A stretch of 64,000 nucleotides of DNA, taken from positions 94,144-158,143 of the forward strand of contig NZ_JBLWTD010000005.1 of assembly GCF_048270265.1 (NCBI RefSeq). The letters run 5' to 3'. Below, in pieces: positions 17,593 to 26,945 of this stretch (position 1 is the stretch's first letter; the number at the start of each line of letters is the position of its first letter). The stretch comes from Maricaulis sp048270265. GTDB taxonomy: Bacteria; Pseudomonadota; Alphaproteobacteria; Caulobacterales; Maricaulaceae. The position numbers were made by a program, and so were the translations under genes. Below the pieces are notes generated by a model that did not search any database, had not been told where the DNA came from, and saw only the letters and a list, made by a program, of their open reading frames with translations.

Positions 17593-18909
17593 ATGGGACG
17601 CGAACTGAACGTCCTGTTATTCGGGGCACCGGACCGGGTAGACGGTCTGGGCCGTCAGCTCGAATCCTTCGCCCTGCGCGCCCGCCCCATTCGCGCCGAC
17701 TCGCCCCCGGCCCGCAATCCGCGGCAATGGGCGTCCAGCATTATCCTGGCCGAGACCGACCGCGATGTCGAAGACGGCCTCGAAGCGATCCAGCGCTTTG
17801 CACCGGGTCCGCGTCCGGTGATCGTCGTGCACCCCGTGGCCCTGTCGGCCAATGAGCACGTCGATTCCTGGATCCGCGAACCCACCCTGCCCGTTCAGAT
17901 CGCCGCGCGCGTGCGTGCGCTCTCCCGCCTGCATTCGATGGAAGAGGTCGCCAAGCGCCGCACGGCCGTGACGGCCCTTTACGGGGATCGTGGCCGCAAT
18001 CTCGACACCGTCGATCCGGCGCCTTGCGTACTCTATGTCGGCGATGCCTCACCGCGCTTCATGGCGCTGCAGCACAGCCTCAAGAGTGCTGATGCAGAGG
18101 TCGTCGGGGCCTTCTCATCCTATTCGGCTTTCGATTACCTGCACGAGCGGCCGTTTGACGCCGTCGTGCTCAATGCGACCGGCAAGCGCGACGTCGCTTT
18201 CACGATTTCCTCGGCCATGCGGCGCAATGCCCGCCTCTATCACACACCGGTTCTGTTGATGGGCGGCGATGATGACGCGGCCAGTGCTGAAGAAGCCTAT
18301 GCCCGCGGCGTCTCCGACATCATTTCCCCGCGCACCAGTGATGAGGAAATGCGCGACCGTATTCTCGCGCTCGCAGCCGAACGCCGGCGGCGGCGCCGCG
18401 CCAAGGCGGCGCTTGAAGCCTGTCGCGAGCCGCGGACGCTGGACATCGAAACCGGCCTGTTCCACGCCGCCTTCATCACCTCACATCTGCAGGACCTGAT
18501 CCAGGCAGCCGCCCGCGACGAGATCTCGCTTTCGGTGCTGGCGCTCAAGGTGGTCTCGCCCATGACCGGCGACGCTGCAGAGGCGCCATCGACGGAGAAG
18601 GCCAAACGGCAATTTGCCGCCATGCTGCGTCATTTGCTGCGCACCGAGGATGCCGCCGCCCGGATCGGTCCGGACACATTCCTGGCCATCCTGCCCTTTA
18701 CCGACACGGTCGGGATTGATTGCGTCGCAGCACGGGTGGCCGCGATCGCCGACTGCACCGCCTTCGAAAGCGAAGATCCGCTGCAACCCTTCCGCCTGGG
18801 TGTCCTGTCCGCCGCCGTCGAGGTTCGCGCTGACGAAACCGCCGAGGCGCTGATCGAGCGCGCCGTGTTGAAACTGCGCCGCAACGACCCGCTCGCCGCC
18901 ATTGGCTAG
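17593..18909 (+). CDS. popA: PopA-like protein: two receiver-like domains plus degenerate GGDEF domain
   Basis: The start ATG at 17593 gives 438 residues. Two receiver-like folds cover about 1-125 and 144-265, but the expected phosphoacceptor sites read ILAET and VVLN194, so both seem unable to be phosphorylated. The C-terminal GGDEF domain has a broken active site, GPDTF at 359-363, but an intact c-di-GMP inhibitory-site motif RTED at 350-353, five residues before it. This is the layout of Caulobacter PopA (I-site Arg357), a c-di-GMP receptor that brings CtrA to the ClpXP protease at the cell pole. The stop overlaps that of mfd by 4 bases. Confidence 0.75.
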   Translation: MGRELNVLLFGAPDRVDGLGRQLESFALRARPIRADSPPARNPRQWASSIILAETDRDVEDGLEAIQRFAPGPRPVIVVHPVALSANEHVDSWIREPTLPVQIAARVRALSRLHSMEEVAKRRTAVTALYGDRGRNLDTVDPAPCVLYVGDASPRFMALQHSLKSADAEVVGAFSSYSAFDYLHERPFDAVVLNATGKRDVAFTISSAMRRNARLYHTPVLLMGGDDDAASAEEAYARGVSDIISPRTSDEEMRDRILALAAERRRRRRAKAALEACREPRTLDIETGLFHAAFITSHLQDLIQAAARDEISLSVLALKVVSPMTGDAAEAPSTEKAKRQFAAMLRHLLRTEDAAARIGPDTFLAILPFTDTVGIDCVAARVAAIADCTAFESEDPLQPFRLGVLSAAVEVRADETAEALIERAVLKLRRNDPLAAIG

Positions 18910-21900
18910 GCTGGCGTCGCGGCCCGGTTTCCGGCCCTGACAGCGATGTCCGCCAGCGGCGCCAGTGCCCGCTCGATGGCGCGCAGGCGATCATCGGGCG
19001 CATCCCATTCCGCGCGCAGCACCAGCTTGTGATCCGGGCGCACCTTGAACAGGCCCTGGTTCTTGGAGATGTGCTCCACCAGACTGACCGGATCGATGAA
19101 GGTGTCGCCGCGGAAATGGATCACGGCGCCCTTTGGCCCGGCATCGACCTTCTCCACCCCGGCCCGCTTGCACAACGTCTTGACAGCCACGACCCGCAGC
19201 AAGGTCTCGACTTCCGACGGCAGGGGCCCGAAACGGTCGATCAGTTCGGCCGCGAAGCTCTCGCGATCGGTCTTGTTGTCGAGCGATGACAGGCGGCGAT
19301 AGAGCTGCAGCCGCACATCAAGATCGGAAACGTAATAGTCGGGGATCAGCACGGCGCCGCCGGCATTGATCTGCGGCGTCCATTCGCCCTCATCCTGCTC
19401 CTCACCGCCCTCGCGCAATGAGGCCACAGCCTCCTCGAGCATGGACTGGTAGAGCTCCACCCCGACATCCTTGATATGGCCCGACTGTTCCTCGCCGAGC
19501 ATATTGCCGCCGCCACGCAGATCGAGATCGTGCGAGGCCAGGGTAAAACCGGCGCCCAGGGCATCGAGGGAATGGAGCACCTTGAGGCGCTTTTCGGCGC
19601 CTTCGGACAGTTTCTGCCGCGCCGGCGTCGTCATATAGGCATAGGCGCGTGTCTTGGAACGCCCGACCCGGCCGCGCAGCTGGTAGAGCTGGGAAAGGCC
19701 GAAACGGTCGGCGCGGTGGATGATCAGCGTGTTGGCCGTGGGGATGTCGATGCCGGACTCGATGATGGTGGTGGAGAGCAACACGTCATACTGGCCCTCA
19801 TAGAAGGCCGTCATGATGTCTTCCAGCTGGGTCGCTGCCATCTGGCCATGGGCCGCGACGAAGGAGACCTCGGGCACGGATTCGCGCAGGAAGGTGATGA
19901 TTTCCTCCAGATCGCTGATCCGCGGCACCACGAAGAAGGCCTGGCCGCCGCGATATTTCTCGCGCAGCAGCGCCTCGCGGATCGTCACAGTGTCAAAGGG
20001 CGCGATATAGGTGCGCACGGCGAGTCGGTCGACCGGCGGTGTGGCGATGATGGAGAGGTCACGGATGCCGGTCAGGGCGAGTTGCAGCGTGCGCGGGATC
20101 GGGGTCGCCGTAAGCGTCAGGACGTGCACGTCGGCGCGCAATTCCTTGAGCCTTTCCTTGTGCTTGACCCCGAAATGCTGCTCCTCGTCGACGATCAGAA
20201 GCCCGAGATCGGAAAATTTGACGGTCTTGGCCAGCAGCGCATGCGTGCCGACCACGATTTCCACCTGGCCCTCGCGCAGCTCGTCCTTGGTGGCATTGGC
20301 CTGTTTGGTGCCGACCAGACGCGATAATTGCCGCACCTTGACCGGCCAGCCGCGGAAACGGTCGCTGAAGGTCTTGAAATGCTGGCGCACCAGCAGCGTC
20401 GTCGGGGCCACCACCGCGACCTGGCGCCCGCTCATCGCCACGACAAAGGCGGCGCGCAGGGCCACCTCGGTCTTGCCGAAACCGACATCACCGCAGATCA
20501 ACCGGTCCATCGGCCGGCCACGCGCCAGATCGCCGAGCACATCCTCGACGGCATTGAGCTGGTCATCGGTCTCGGCGAAGGGAAAGGCGGTGCAGAATTC
20601 GTCCCAGGGGCCATGCTCCGGCACGATCGGATCGGCGGTGCGCGCCAGGCGCTTGGCGGCGATCTTGATCAGCGCGTCGGCCATGTCGCGCAGGCGCTTC
20701 TTGGCCTTGGCCTTGCGCGCCTGCCAGGCCACGCCGCCGAGCTTGTCCAGCTGCGCCGTATCGCTGTCGGAGCCATAGCGCGACAGAAGTTCGATATTCT
20801 CGACCGGGAGATAGAGTTTCGCGGCGCCGGCATATTCCAGCTCGAGACAATCATGCGGCGCATCCTGCACCGGCAGCGTCTTCAGCCCGATGAAACGGCC
20901 CAGCCCGTGATCGGCATGGATCACCAGATCGCCCGGCGACAGGGCTCCGGCCTCGACGATGATGTCGGAGGATTTGCGCCGACGCCGTGGCCGCGCCAGG
21001 CGGTCGCCGAGAATGTCCTGTTCGGAAAGGATGGCGATGGTCTCGGTCTCGAAACCGCGCTCGACCGGCAGAATGGCCCGCAGCACAGCCTTGGGCGGGG
21101 CCTTGGCGACCTCGTCCCAATGCTCTACCGCGATGATCTTGCCGACACCGTGATCGCCCAGAACCGAAGCAAGGCGTTCCGACGCGCCCGCACTCCACGA
21201 GGCCAGCACGACGCGTTTGCCGGCCTTGACCAGTGCCTGGACATGTCTGGCAGCGGCGTCGAACACATTGGTGTTTTCCGCGGCACGTTCGGCGGCGAAG
21301 ATCCGCCCCTGCTTGCCGCCGACATCAATGGTCTGCGGCCCTGCCTCGTTGAAGGCGGTGAAGCGGCGCACGGTGAGAGCGGACAGTGTCCTGGCCCATT
21401 CGGCCTTGGCGAAATACAGCTGGCTCGGTGGCAGCGCGCGATAGGTCGGCGCCGACAGGCTCGACTCGTGCGCCGACTTGCTCGCTTCCTGGCGCGCCTC
21501 GTAATAATCGGTGATCTGCTTGTTGCGCTCGGCAAAGGCATCGTCGGCAAGGTGATCGATCGCGATCAGTGCCGTGGTGGGCAGATAGTCGAAGGGTGTT
21601 GCCAGGCTGTCGTGAAACAGGGGAAGCCAATGCTCCACCCCGGCTGGCCTGGCACCCGCACTGACGGCCTCATAGATCGGATCGCCACCCTTGGCCGCGC
21701 CGAAACGGCTGACGAAGGCGGTGCGGAAATGCGAGATACTGGCATCGTCGAGCAGGACTTCGCTGACCGGATTGAATTCGATACTGGTGAGCTGCCGCAG
21801 CGAGCGCTGCGTTTCCGGGTCGAAGGAGCGGATTGATTCCAGCGTATCGCCGAAGAAATCCAGCCGCACCGGTTCCGGAGCACCCGGCGGAAAGACATCG

Positions 21901-22409
21901 ATCACCCCGCCGCGCACGGCATAATCACCCGGCTCCATCACGGTCGCCGCACGGGCATACCCGTTGATGGTGAAATGCTGTTTGAGCATCTCGACATCAA
22001 CACGATTGCCCGGCCGCGCGATGATCCCGGCCAGTGCAAGCACATCCTTTGGGGGACAGCGCTGGGCCATGGCATTGACCGTCGTGACGATCAGACAGGT
22101 GTCCGGCAGATCCCCCGAGGCCAGCCGCGCCAATGTCGCCGCCCGGCGGGCCGCAACCCGCGGCGATGGCGAGATACGGTCATAGGGCTGACAGTCCCAG
22201 GCGGGCAGGCGCAGGATTTCCAGACCCGGCGCGAAGAAGCGCAATTCCGAGACAAAGGCGGCCGCACGGCTGTCATCGCGCGCAATGAAGACATTGACGC
22301 CGCGGCGCAGCCGCGCCGTATCCGCAAAGACCAGCGCATCAAGCCCCTCGGGCGCGCCGCAGACGGTGGCAGTGCCCTGGACGCGGGCAATCATCTCGGT
22401 TTCGGACAT
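18906..22409 (-). CDS. mfd: transcription-repair coupling factor
   Basis: At 1167 residues this is a full-length Mfd. It has the UvrB-like N-terminal region (LPAWDCQPYDRISPSP), the RNA-polymerase interaction domain (PGDLVIHADHGLGRFIGL), the helicase motor with Walker A GDVGFGKTEVALRAA, motif II DEEQHFG and LTLTATPIPRTLQLAL, and the TRCF C-terminal domain. It releases RNA polymerase stalled at lesions and recruits UvrA. sdhE lies 58 bases upstream on the same strand, so the two may share a transcript. Confidence 0.98.
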   Translation of the reverse strand: MSETEMIARVQGTATVCGAPEGLDALVFADTARLRRGVNVFIARDDSRAAAFVSELRFFAPGLEILRLPAWDCQPYDRISPSPRVAARRAATLARLASGDLPDTCLIVTTVNAMAQRCPPKDVLALAGIIARPGNRVDVEMLKQHFTINGYARAATVMEPGDYAVRGGVIDVFPPGAPEPVRLDFFGDTLESIRSFDPETQRSLRQLTSIEFNPVSEVLLDDASISHFRTAFVSRFGAAKGGDPIYEAVSAGARPAGVEHWLPLFHDSLATPFDYLPTTALIAIDHLADDAFAERNKQITDYYEARQEASKSAHESSLSAPTYRALPPSQLYFAKAEWARTLSALTVRRFTAFNEAGPQTIDVGGKQGRIFAAERAAENTNVFDAAARHVQALVKAGKRVVLASWSAGASERLASVLGDHGVGKIIAVEHWDEVAKAPPKAVLRAILPVERGFETETIAILSEQDILGDRLARPRRRRKSSDIIVEAGALSPGDLVIHADHGLGRFIGLKTLPVQDAPHDCLELEYAGAAKLYLPVENIELLSRYGSDSDTAQLDKLGGVAWQARKAKAKKRLRDMADALIKIAAKRLARTADPIVPEHGPWDEFCTAFPFAETDDQLNAVEDVLGDLARGRPMDRLICGDVGFGKTEVALRAAFVVAMSGRQVAVVAPTTLLVRQHFKTFSDRFRGWPVKVRQLSRLVGTKQANATKDELREGQVEIVVGTHALLAKTVKFSDLGLLIVDEEQHFGVKHKERLKELRADVHVLTLTATPIPRTLQLALTGIRDLSIIATPPVDRLAVRTYIAPFDTVTIREALLREKYRGGQAFFVVPRISDLEEIITFLRESVPEVSFVAAHGQMAATQLEDIMTAFYEGQYDVLLSTTIIESGIDIPTANTLIIHRADRFGLSQLYQLRGRVGRSKTRAYAYMTTPARQKLSEGAEKRLKVLHSLDALGAGFTLASHDLDLRGGGNMLGEEQSGHIKDVGVELYQSMLEEAVASLREGGEEQDEGEWTPQINAGGAVLIPDYYVSDLDVRLQLYRRLSSLDNKTDRESFAAELIDRFGPLPSEVETLLRVVAVKTLCKRAGVEKVDAGPKGAVIHFRGDTFIDPVSLVEHISKNQGLFKVRPDHKLVLRAEWDAPDDRLRAIERALAPLADIAVRAGNRAATPA

Positions 22410-22467
22410 CTCGCCAGTCTTCGGTTCTGGAGGTCTTCGGTAAATGGGGCTTCGGTCTTAACGGGCT

Positions 22468-22761
22468 TCAGATCTTGGGGCCGTCACCAAAGGCAGCGTC
22501 GCGATCGACACGGAATGTCTTGAGTCCATCCATCACCGGCGTATCGAACGCGTCCGGTGTGGGCGCGCTGCCGATCACCCAGCTATAGATGTCGGCATCG
22601 AGCTGATCGAGCAGGCGATCAAAATCGGCGACATCGGTCTCCGACATCGTATCGAGCATCTGGTCAGCATAGCGCCCGAGGATGAGGTCAGCTTCCTTGA
22701 AGCCCCGGCGCCAGGCCCGGATGCGCAGTTTCTTGCGGCGATTGTCGAGTGTTTCGGTCAT
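22468..22761 (-). CDS. sdhE: succinate dehydrogenase assembly factor 2
   Basis: The start MTETLDNRRKKLRIRAWRRG at 22761 gives 97 residues. The motif RRKKLRIRAWRRGFKEADLILGRYAD is the RGxxE-type signature of SdhE/Sdh5, with RG and E seen as RGFKE. The protein helps covalent attachment of FAD to the succinate dehydrogenase flavoprotein. The location between mfd and the divergent recG is common in alphaproteobacteria. A longer frame upstream of 22761 is not supported. Confidence 0.93.
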   Translation of the reverse strand: MTETLDNRRKKLRIRAWRRGFKEADLILGRYADQMLDTMSETDVADFDRLLDQLDADIYSWVIGSAPTPDAFDTPVMDGLKTFRVDRDAAFGDGPKI

Positions 22762-22837
22762 GGTGGCGGATATAGTCGGTGAATGAGCCCGCGTCGACCA
22801 GTGGCAGATGCAGAACTTGACGTTAGAGTGCAAAACC

Positions 22838-24922
22838 ATGCGACCCGAAATTCTCTTTCCCCTTTTCCAGGACGTTATTGTCCTGCCCGGCATCGGTCCG
22901 AGACTGGCTGCCCTGCTGGCGAAAGCAGCCGGGCCGCGGGTCAAGGATGTGCTGTTCCAGCTGCCCACCGGACTGGTCGATCGGAGCCAGACAACATCCA
23001 TCGCCGAGGCGCCCGACGGCGAGATCGTCACCCTGACGGCCAAGGTCGAAGATCACATTCCCAGCTCGCGCCAGGGCAAGCCCTACAAGGTGCGCCTGTA
23101 TGACGGCACCGCCTTCATGCATCTGGTTTATTTCCATTCGCGCCGCGAATATCTCGAGAAAATACTGCCTGTCGGCGAGACACGCATCGTCTCCGGCCGC
23201 GCCGAACGCTTCGGGGCCGAGATCCAGATGGTGCACCCCGATCTGGTGATGAGCGAAGAAGAGGCGGCCGAGACCGCCCTGCTGGAGCCAGTCTATCCCC
23301 TGACCGCCGGTCTCACGGCCAAGGTGATGCGCAAATCCGCCGCCGGAGCGCTGAGCCTGCTGCCGGTTCTGCCGGAATGGCAAGACGAGGCGCTGTGCAC
23401 CGAGCACGCCTGGCCCGATTTCAAGACGGCCATGACAGCCGCTCACCACCCCCAGACGGCCGCCGATCTGGAACCGCTGAATCCGGCCCGCGAACGTCTC
23501 GCCTTTGACGAATTGCTGGCTCACCAGATGGCGCTGCAACTGGCCCGGGCCCGCCGCAAGGCGCTGCCCGGCCGTAGCCTGGGCGGAGACGGCACCAAGG
23601 TCGAGGCCGTGCTCGGGCATGCCCCGTTCAAACCGACCGGTGCCCAGAGCCGCGCCTTCGCCGAGATCCGCGCCGACATGCTGGAGCCTGCCCGCATGAC
23701 GCGCATGCTGCACGGCGATGTCGGTGCCGGCAAAACCTTCGTCGCCGCCCTCGCCGCCGCCCAGGCCGCCGAATCCGGCTGCCAGACCGCGATCATGGCA
23801 CCGACAGAAATCCTCGCCCGCCAGCATGCCAAGACCCTGAGCGAATTGCTGGGACCGGCCGGCCTGCGCGTCGCCATTCTCACCGGCCGCGACAAGGGCA
23901 AGGCCCGCGCAGAAATCCTCGAACAGATGCGCACCGGTGCCGTCGACGTGGTCTGCGGCACCCATGCCCTGTTCCAGGACGGAGTCGAGTTTGCCGATCT
24001 CGCCCTTGTGGTGATCGATGAGCAGCACCGTTTCGGGGTTTCCGACCGGATGCGACTGACGGCCAAGGGTCATCGTCCCGACACGCTGGTGATGACGGCA
24101 ACCCCCATCCCGCGTACGCTGGCGCTGGCGGTGCATGGCGATCTCGATGTCTCACGGCTCGATGAGAAACCGGCCGGCCGTATCCCGCCGGATACGCGCC
24201 TGGTGCCGATGGAACGGCTCGATGATGTGGTGGAAGGCGTGCGGCGCGCCATCGCCAAGGGCGACCGGGTCTATTGGGTCTGCCCGCTGGTTGAAGAATC
24301 AGAGGTCTCCGAGCTCTCCGCGGCCGAGGATCGCTGGCGCCATTTGCGCGCTGCGCTGGGCGATGATCGCGTCGGGCTGATCCATGGCCGCATGAAGGCC
24401 GCGGAGAAGGAAAGCGTCGCCCTGGCTTTCCGCGAAGGCCAGATGGACGTGCTGGTCGCCACCACAGTCATCGAGGTTGGCGTCGATGCGCCGGACGCCA
24501 CAGTCATGATCATCGAGCACGCCGAACGCTTCGGCCTGGCGCAATTGCACCAGTTGCGCGGCCGGGTCGGGCGCGGCGAGAAGCCCTCTTCCTGCTTGCT
24601 GCTGTACAAGGGCCCTATCGGCGAGACCGCCAAGGCGCGGCTGGAAATGATGCGCGAGACCGATGACGGGTTTGTCATCGCGGAAGAGGACTGGCGCCTG
24701 CGCGGTGCCGGCGATCCGCTGGGTCTGCGCCAGAGCGGCCTGCCTGATTTCGCCCTCGTGCAGATGGAGGCACATGGCCATCTCATCGCCCTGGCCAATG
24801 ACACCGCCAAGCTGGCCATACATCGCGATGCCGAACTGACAACGCCGCGCGGCGAGGCGCTGCGCATCTTGCTCTATCTGTTCGAACAGGACCGCGGCAT
24901 CCGGCTGCTCAAATCCGGTTAG
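22838..24922 (+). CDS. recG: ATP-dependent DNA helicase RecG
   Basis: The start MRPEILFPLFQDV at 22838 is preferred; it gives 694 residues, the usual size. The wedge/OB domain includes LPGIGPRLAALLAKA and the motor has HGDVGAGKTFVAALAA, DEQHRFGV, VMTATPIPRTLALA and QLHQLRGRVGRG. RecG reverses stalled replication forks and processes D-loops. It is divergent from sdhE with 76 bases between, and its TAG stop overlaps the stop of the DUF502 gene by 4 bases. Confidence 0.97.
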   Translation: MRPEILFPLFQDVIVLPGIGPRLAALLAKAAGPRVKDVLFQLPTGLVDRSQTTSIAEAPDGEIVTLTAKVEDHIPSSRQGKPYKVRLYDGTAFMHLVYFHSRREYLEKILPVGETRIVSGRAERFGAEIQMVHPDLVMSEEEAAETALLEPVYPLTAGLTAKVMRKSAAGALSLLPVLPEWQDEALCTEHAWPDFKTAMTAAHHPQTAADLEPLNPARERLAFDELLAHQMALQLARARRKALPGRSLGGDGTKVEAVLGHAPFKPTGAQSRAFAEIRADMLEPARMTRMLHGDVGAGKTFVAALAAAQAAESGCQTAIMAPTEILARQHAKTLSELLGPAGLRVAILTGRDKGKARAEILEQMRTGAVDVVCGTHALFQDGVEFADLALVVIDEQHRFGVSDRMRLTAKGHRPDTLVMTATPIPRTLALAVHGDLDVSRLDEKPAGRIPPDTRLVPMERLDDVVEGVRRAIAKGDRVYWVCPLVEESEVSELSAAEDRWRHLRAALGDDRVGLIHGRMKAAEKESVALAFREGQMDVLVATTVIEVGVDAPDATVMIIEHAERFGLAQLHQLRGRVGRGEKPSSCLLLYKGPIGETAKARLEMMRETDDGFVIAEEDWRLRGAGDPLGLRQSGLPDFALVQMEAHGHLIALANDTAKLAIHRDAELTTPRGEALRILLYLFEQDRGIRLLKSG

Positions 24923-25593
24923 CCCGATACACCGCTGGCGCCGGGCACATCGGGCGGCAGCGTGTCGCGCACGCTCTTGGGCAATTTGTCGGAGGTGACC
25001 ATGCCGAAGGAAATGATCAGCTTGGCCGCCTCCTCCACCGTCATGTCGACATGGATGGTGTTGGCGCGCGGCGTGTAGAGCAGGAAGCCGGATGTCGGGT
25101 TGGGCGTGGTCGGCACGAACAGGCCGACGACATCATCACCGATCACTTCCTGCAGCGCCCCGCGCCCCTCGGCCGAGACGAAGGCCACCACATAGAGCCC
25201 CTTCATCGGATATTCGATCAGCACGACTTCCTTGAAGGAATTGGCTTTTCCGGAAAACACCGTCTCGACGATCTGCTTCAGGGCGCCATAGACATGACGG
25301 ACCAGCGGCACGCCATCGACCAGCCGCTCACCCATCGAGATCAGGGTGCGCCCGAACAGATTGGCGGCGAGCGCCCCGACCACGGTCAGGAGCACAACGG
25401 CGATCACCACGCCAAGGCCGGGAATGGTGAAGTCGCCCGGCAGATAGCTCTCCGGGTTATAGCGTGCCGGTATCAGCGGCTTGACGACATTATCGACAAA
25501 ACCGACGAAGCTGATGATGAGAAAGAGAGTGACGCCCAGCGGGGTCGCGATCGCGATCCCGGTCAGGAAACTGTTGCGAAGCCATCGAAACAT
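24919..25593 (-). CDS. DUF502 family membrane protein
   Basis: The 224-residue protein starts MFRWLRNSFLTGIAIATPLGVTLFLI, with a second membrane segment near IPGLGVVIAVVLLTVVGALAANLFG. The middle part VPLVRHVYGALKQIVETVF and LFVPTTPNPTSGFLLY are characteristic of DUF502. Its function is unknown in bacteria; it is a conserved inner-membrane protein often near recG in alphaproteobacteria. It converges on recG with a 4-base overlap of the stops. Confidence 0.92.
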   Translation of the reverse strand: MFRWLRNSFLTGIAIATPLGVTLFLIISFVGFVDNVVKPLIPARYNPESYLPGDFTIPGLGVVIAVVLLTVVGALAANLFGRTLISMGERLVDGVPLVRHVYGALKQIVETVFSGKANSFKEVVLIEYPMKGLYVVAFVSAEGRGALQEVIGDDVVGLFVPTTPNPTSGFLLYTPRANTIHVDMTVEEAAKLIISFGMVTSDKLPKSVRDTLPPDVPGASGVSG

Positions 25594-25742
25594 GCCGGTT
25601 CAGCACCCAATCTGCGCGGTCCGCGCTCCCGGTCAGCCCCCTGCCCAGTGCGGTCACAATACGTGAAGCCATCGACCGCGCCAAGCGGTTGCACAGCCAT
25701 GGCGGGCCGGGGATGATAGGGTCAGATTCCAGGGGAGTGATT

Positions 25743-26939
25743 GTGAGTCCGACCGTTATTGCCCGGCATGTCTTCCTGTTTGCCTGTATCGCGTTTGCCG
25801 TGTTGCTGATTGCAGCCGGCTGGGTCCTGCGTGACCAGGTCTACCGAACCTTTCAGGACCCGGGAGTTCCCTTCCAGACCTACACCCCGCCGCCTGGTGC
25901 CGATTATGCCGACGAGGCAGGCTGGTATGTGCGCGAGGGCTTCAGCGATGAGGACGAACCGGCCGTCTTCTTCGTGCATCCGACCACCTATTCCGGCGGG
26001 GCCAACTGGAATGGCCAGCTCGACAAGCCACGTTCGGTCGAGATGGTCACATCCGTCATGCTGCCCAATTATGCGGCGCCCTTCGCCAATTCCGGCGCCC
26101 TGTTCGCGCCGCGCTATCGCCAGGCCTCGCTCTACGCCTTCATGAATAATCGCGAGGACAGCGTGCGCGCACGCCTGTTTGCCTATGGCGACATCCAGCG
26201 CGCCTTCGACGCATTCACACAGCAGATCGGCGACAGCCGCCCCATCATCCTGGCCGGCTATGGCCAGGGCGGGCTCGACGTACTCGGCCTGCTGATCGAT
26301 CGCGTGGCCGGGGATGAAGCGCTGACCGCGCGGCTTGTCGCCGCCTATGTGATCGAATCGCCGGTACCGCTGGACCTGTTCACCGGCCCGCTGCAATCCC
26401 TGCCGCCCTGCACGACACCGGAAGCGGTGCGCTGCGTCTATGGTTTTTCCTCGGCGATGCCGTCCGAAGAGGGCCGTCTGCACATCCTCACCGAACGCGC
26501 GATGAGCTGGGCGCCGGAGGGCGGGCTGGATTTCGTCGATGGCCGTGGCCTGCTTTGCGTCAATCCGCTGCTATCGGCGGTGAGCAATGACTACGCCTCG
26601 GCGCGCCAGCACCGCGGCGGTGTCGCCGCCGAGGGGCTTGATGGTGATGTTGTGCCGGCCCCGATCCCGGCCCAGACCGGGGCGCAATGCGCCGATGGTG
26701 TGCTGTTCTTCGAACAACCGCGTTCGCGCGCCCTGCACCGCCCTCGCCGTCTGGTCGAGGATTACCGGTTGCCGCCCTTCAACCTGTTCTACGAAGATAT
26801 CCGCTTCGACGTGACGCGGCGCAGTTTCAACCTCGCCGCCATCCTGCAGGATGAACGCCAATGGGCACCGCCCCTCGATGCGCCGGAAGCGATCGAGGAC
26901 GCCCCGGTGATCCCGATACCCGACGGACGGCGTTACTAG
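25743..26939 (+). CDS. DUF3089 family protein (alpha/beta-hydrolase-like), membrane anchored
   Basis: A GTG start at 25743 is chosen because AGGGGAG lies 7 bases upstream; in-frame upstream starts lack a ribosome site. The 398-residue protein has an N-terminal membrane anchor (HVFLFACIAFAVLLIAAGWVL). It then has DUF3089 features: EPAVFFVHPTTYSG, RYRQASLYAF and the nucleophile-elbow region ILAGYGQGGLDVL, where Gly stands in the usual Ser position of GxSxG. That substitution casts doubt on simple serine-hydrolase activity. It converges on kdsA with 6 bases between stops. Confidence 0.85.
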   Translation: MSPTVIARHVFLFACIAFAVLLIAAGWVLRDQVYRTFQDPGVPFQTYTPPPGADYADEAGWYVREGFSDEDEPAVFFVHPTTYSGGANWNGQLDKPRSVEMVTSVMLPNYAAPFANSGALFAPRYRQASLYAFMNNREDSVRARLFAYGDIQRAFDAFTQQIGDSRPIILAGYGQGGLDVLGLLIDRVAGDEALTARLVAAYVIESPVPLDLFTGPLQSLPPCTTPEAVRCVYGFSSAMPSEEGRLHILTERAMSWAPEGGLDFVDGRGLLCVNPLLSAVSNDYASARQHRGGVAAEGLDGDVVPAPIPAQTGAQCADGVLFFEQPRSRALHRPRRLVEDYRLPPFNLFYEDIRFDVTRRSFNLAAILQDERQWAPPLDAPEAIEDAPVIPIPDGRRY

Positions 26940-26945
26940 AGCGCG

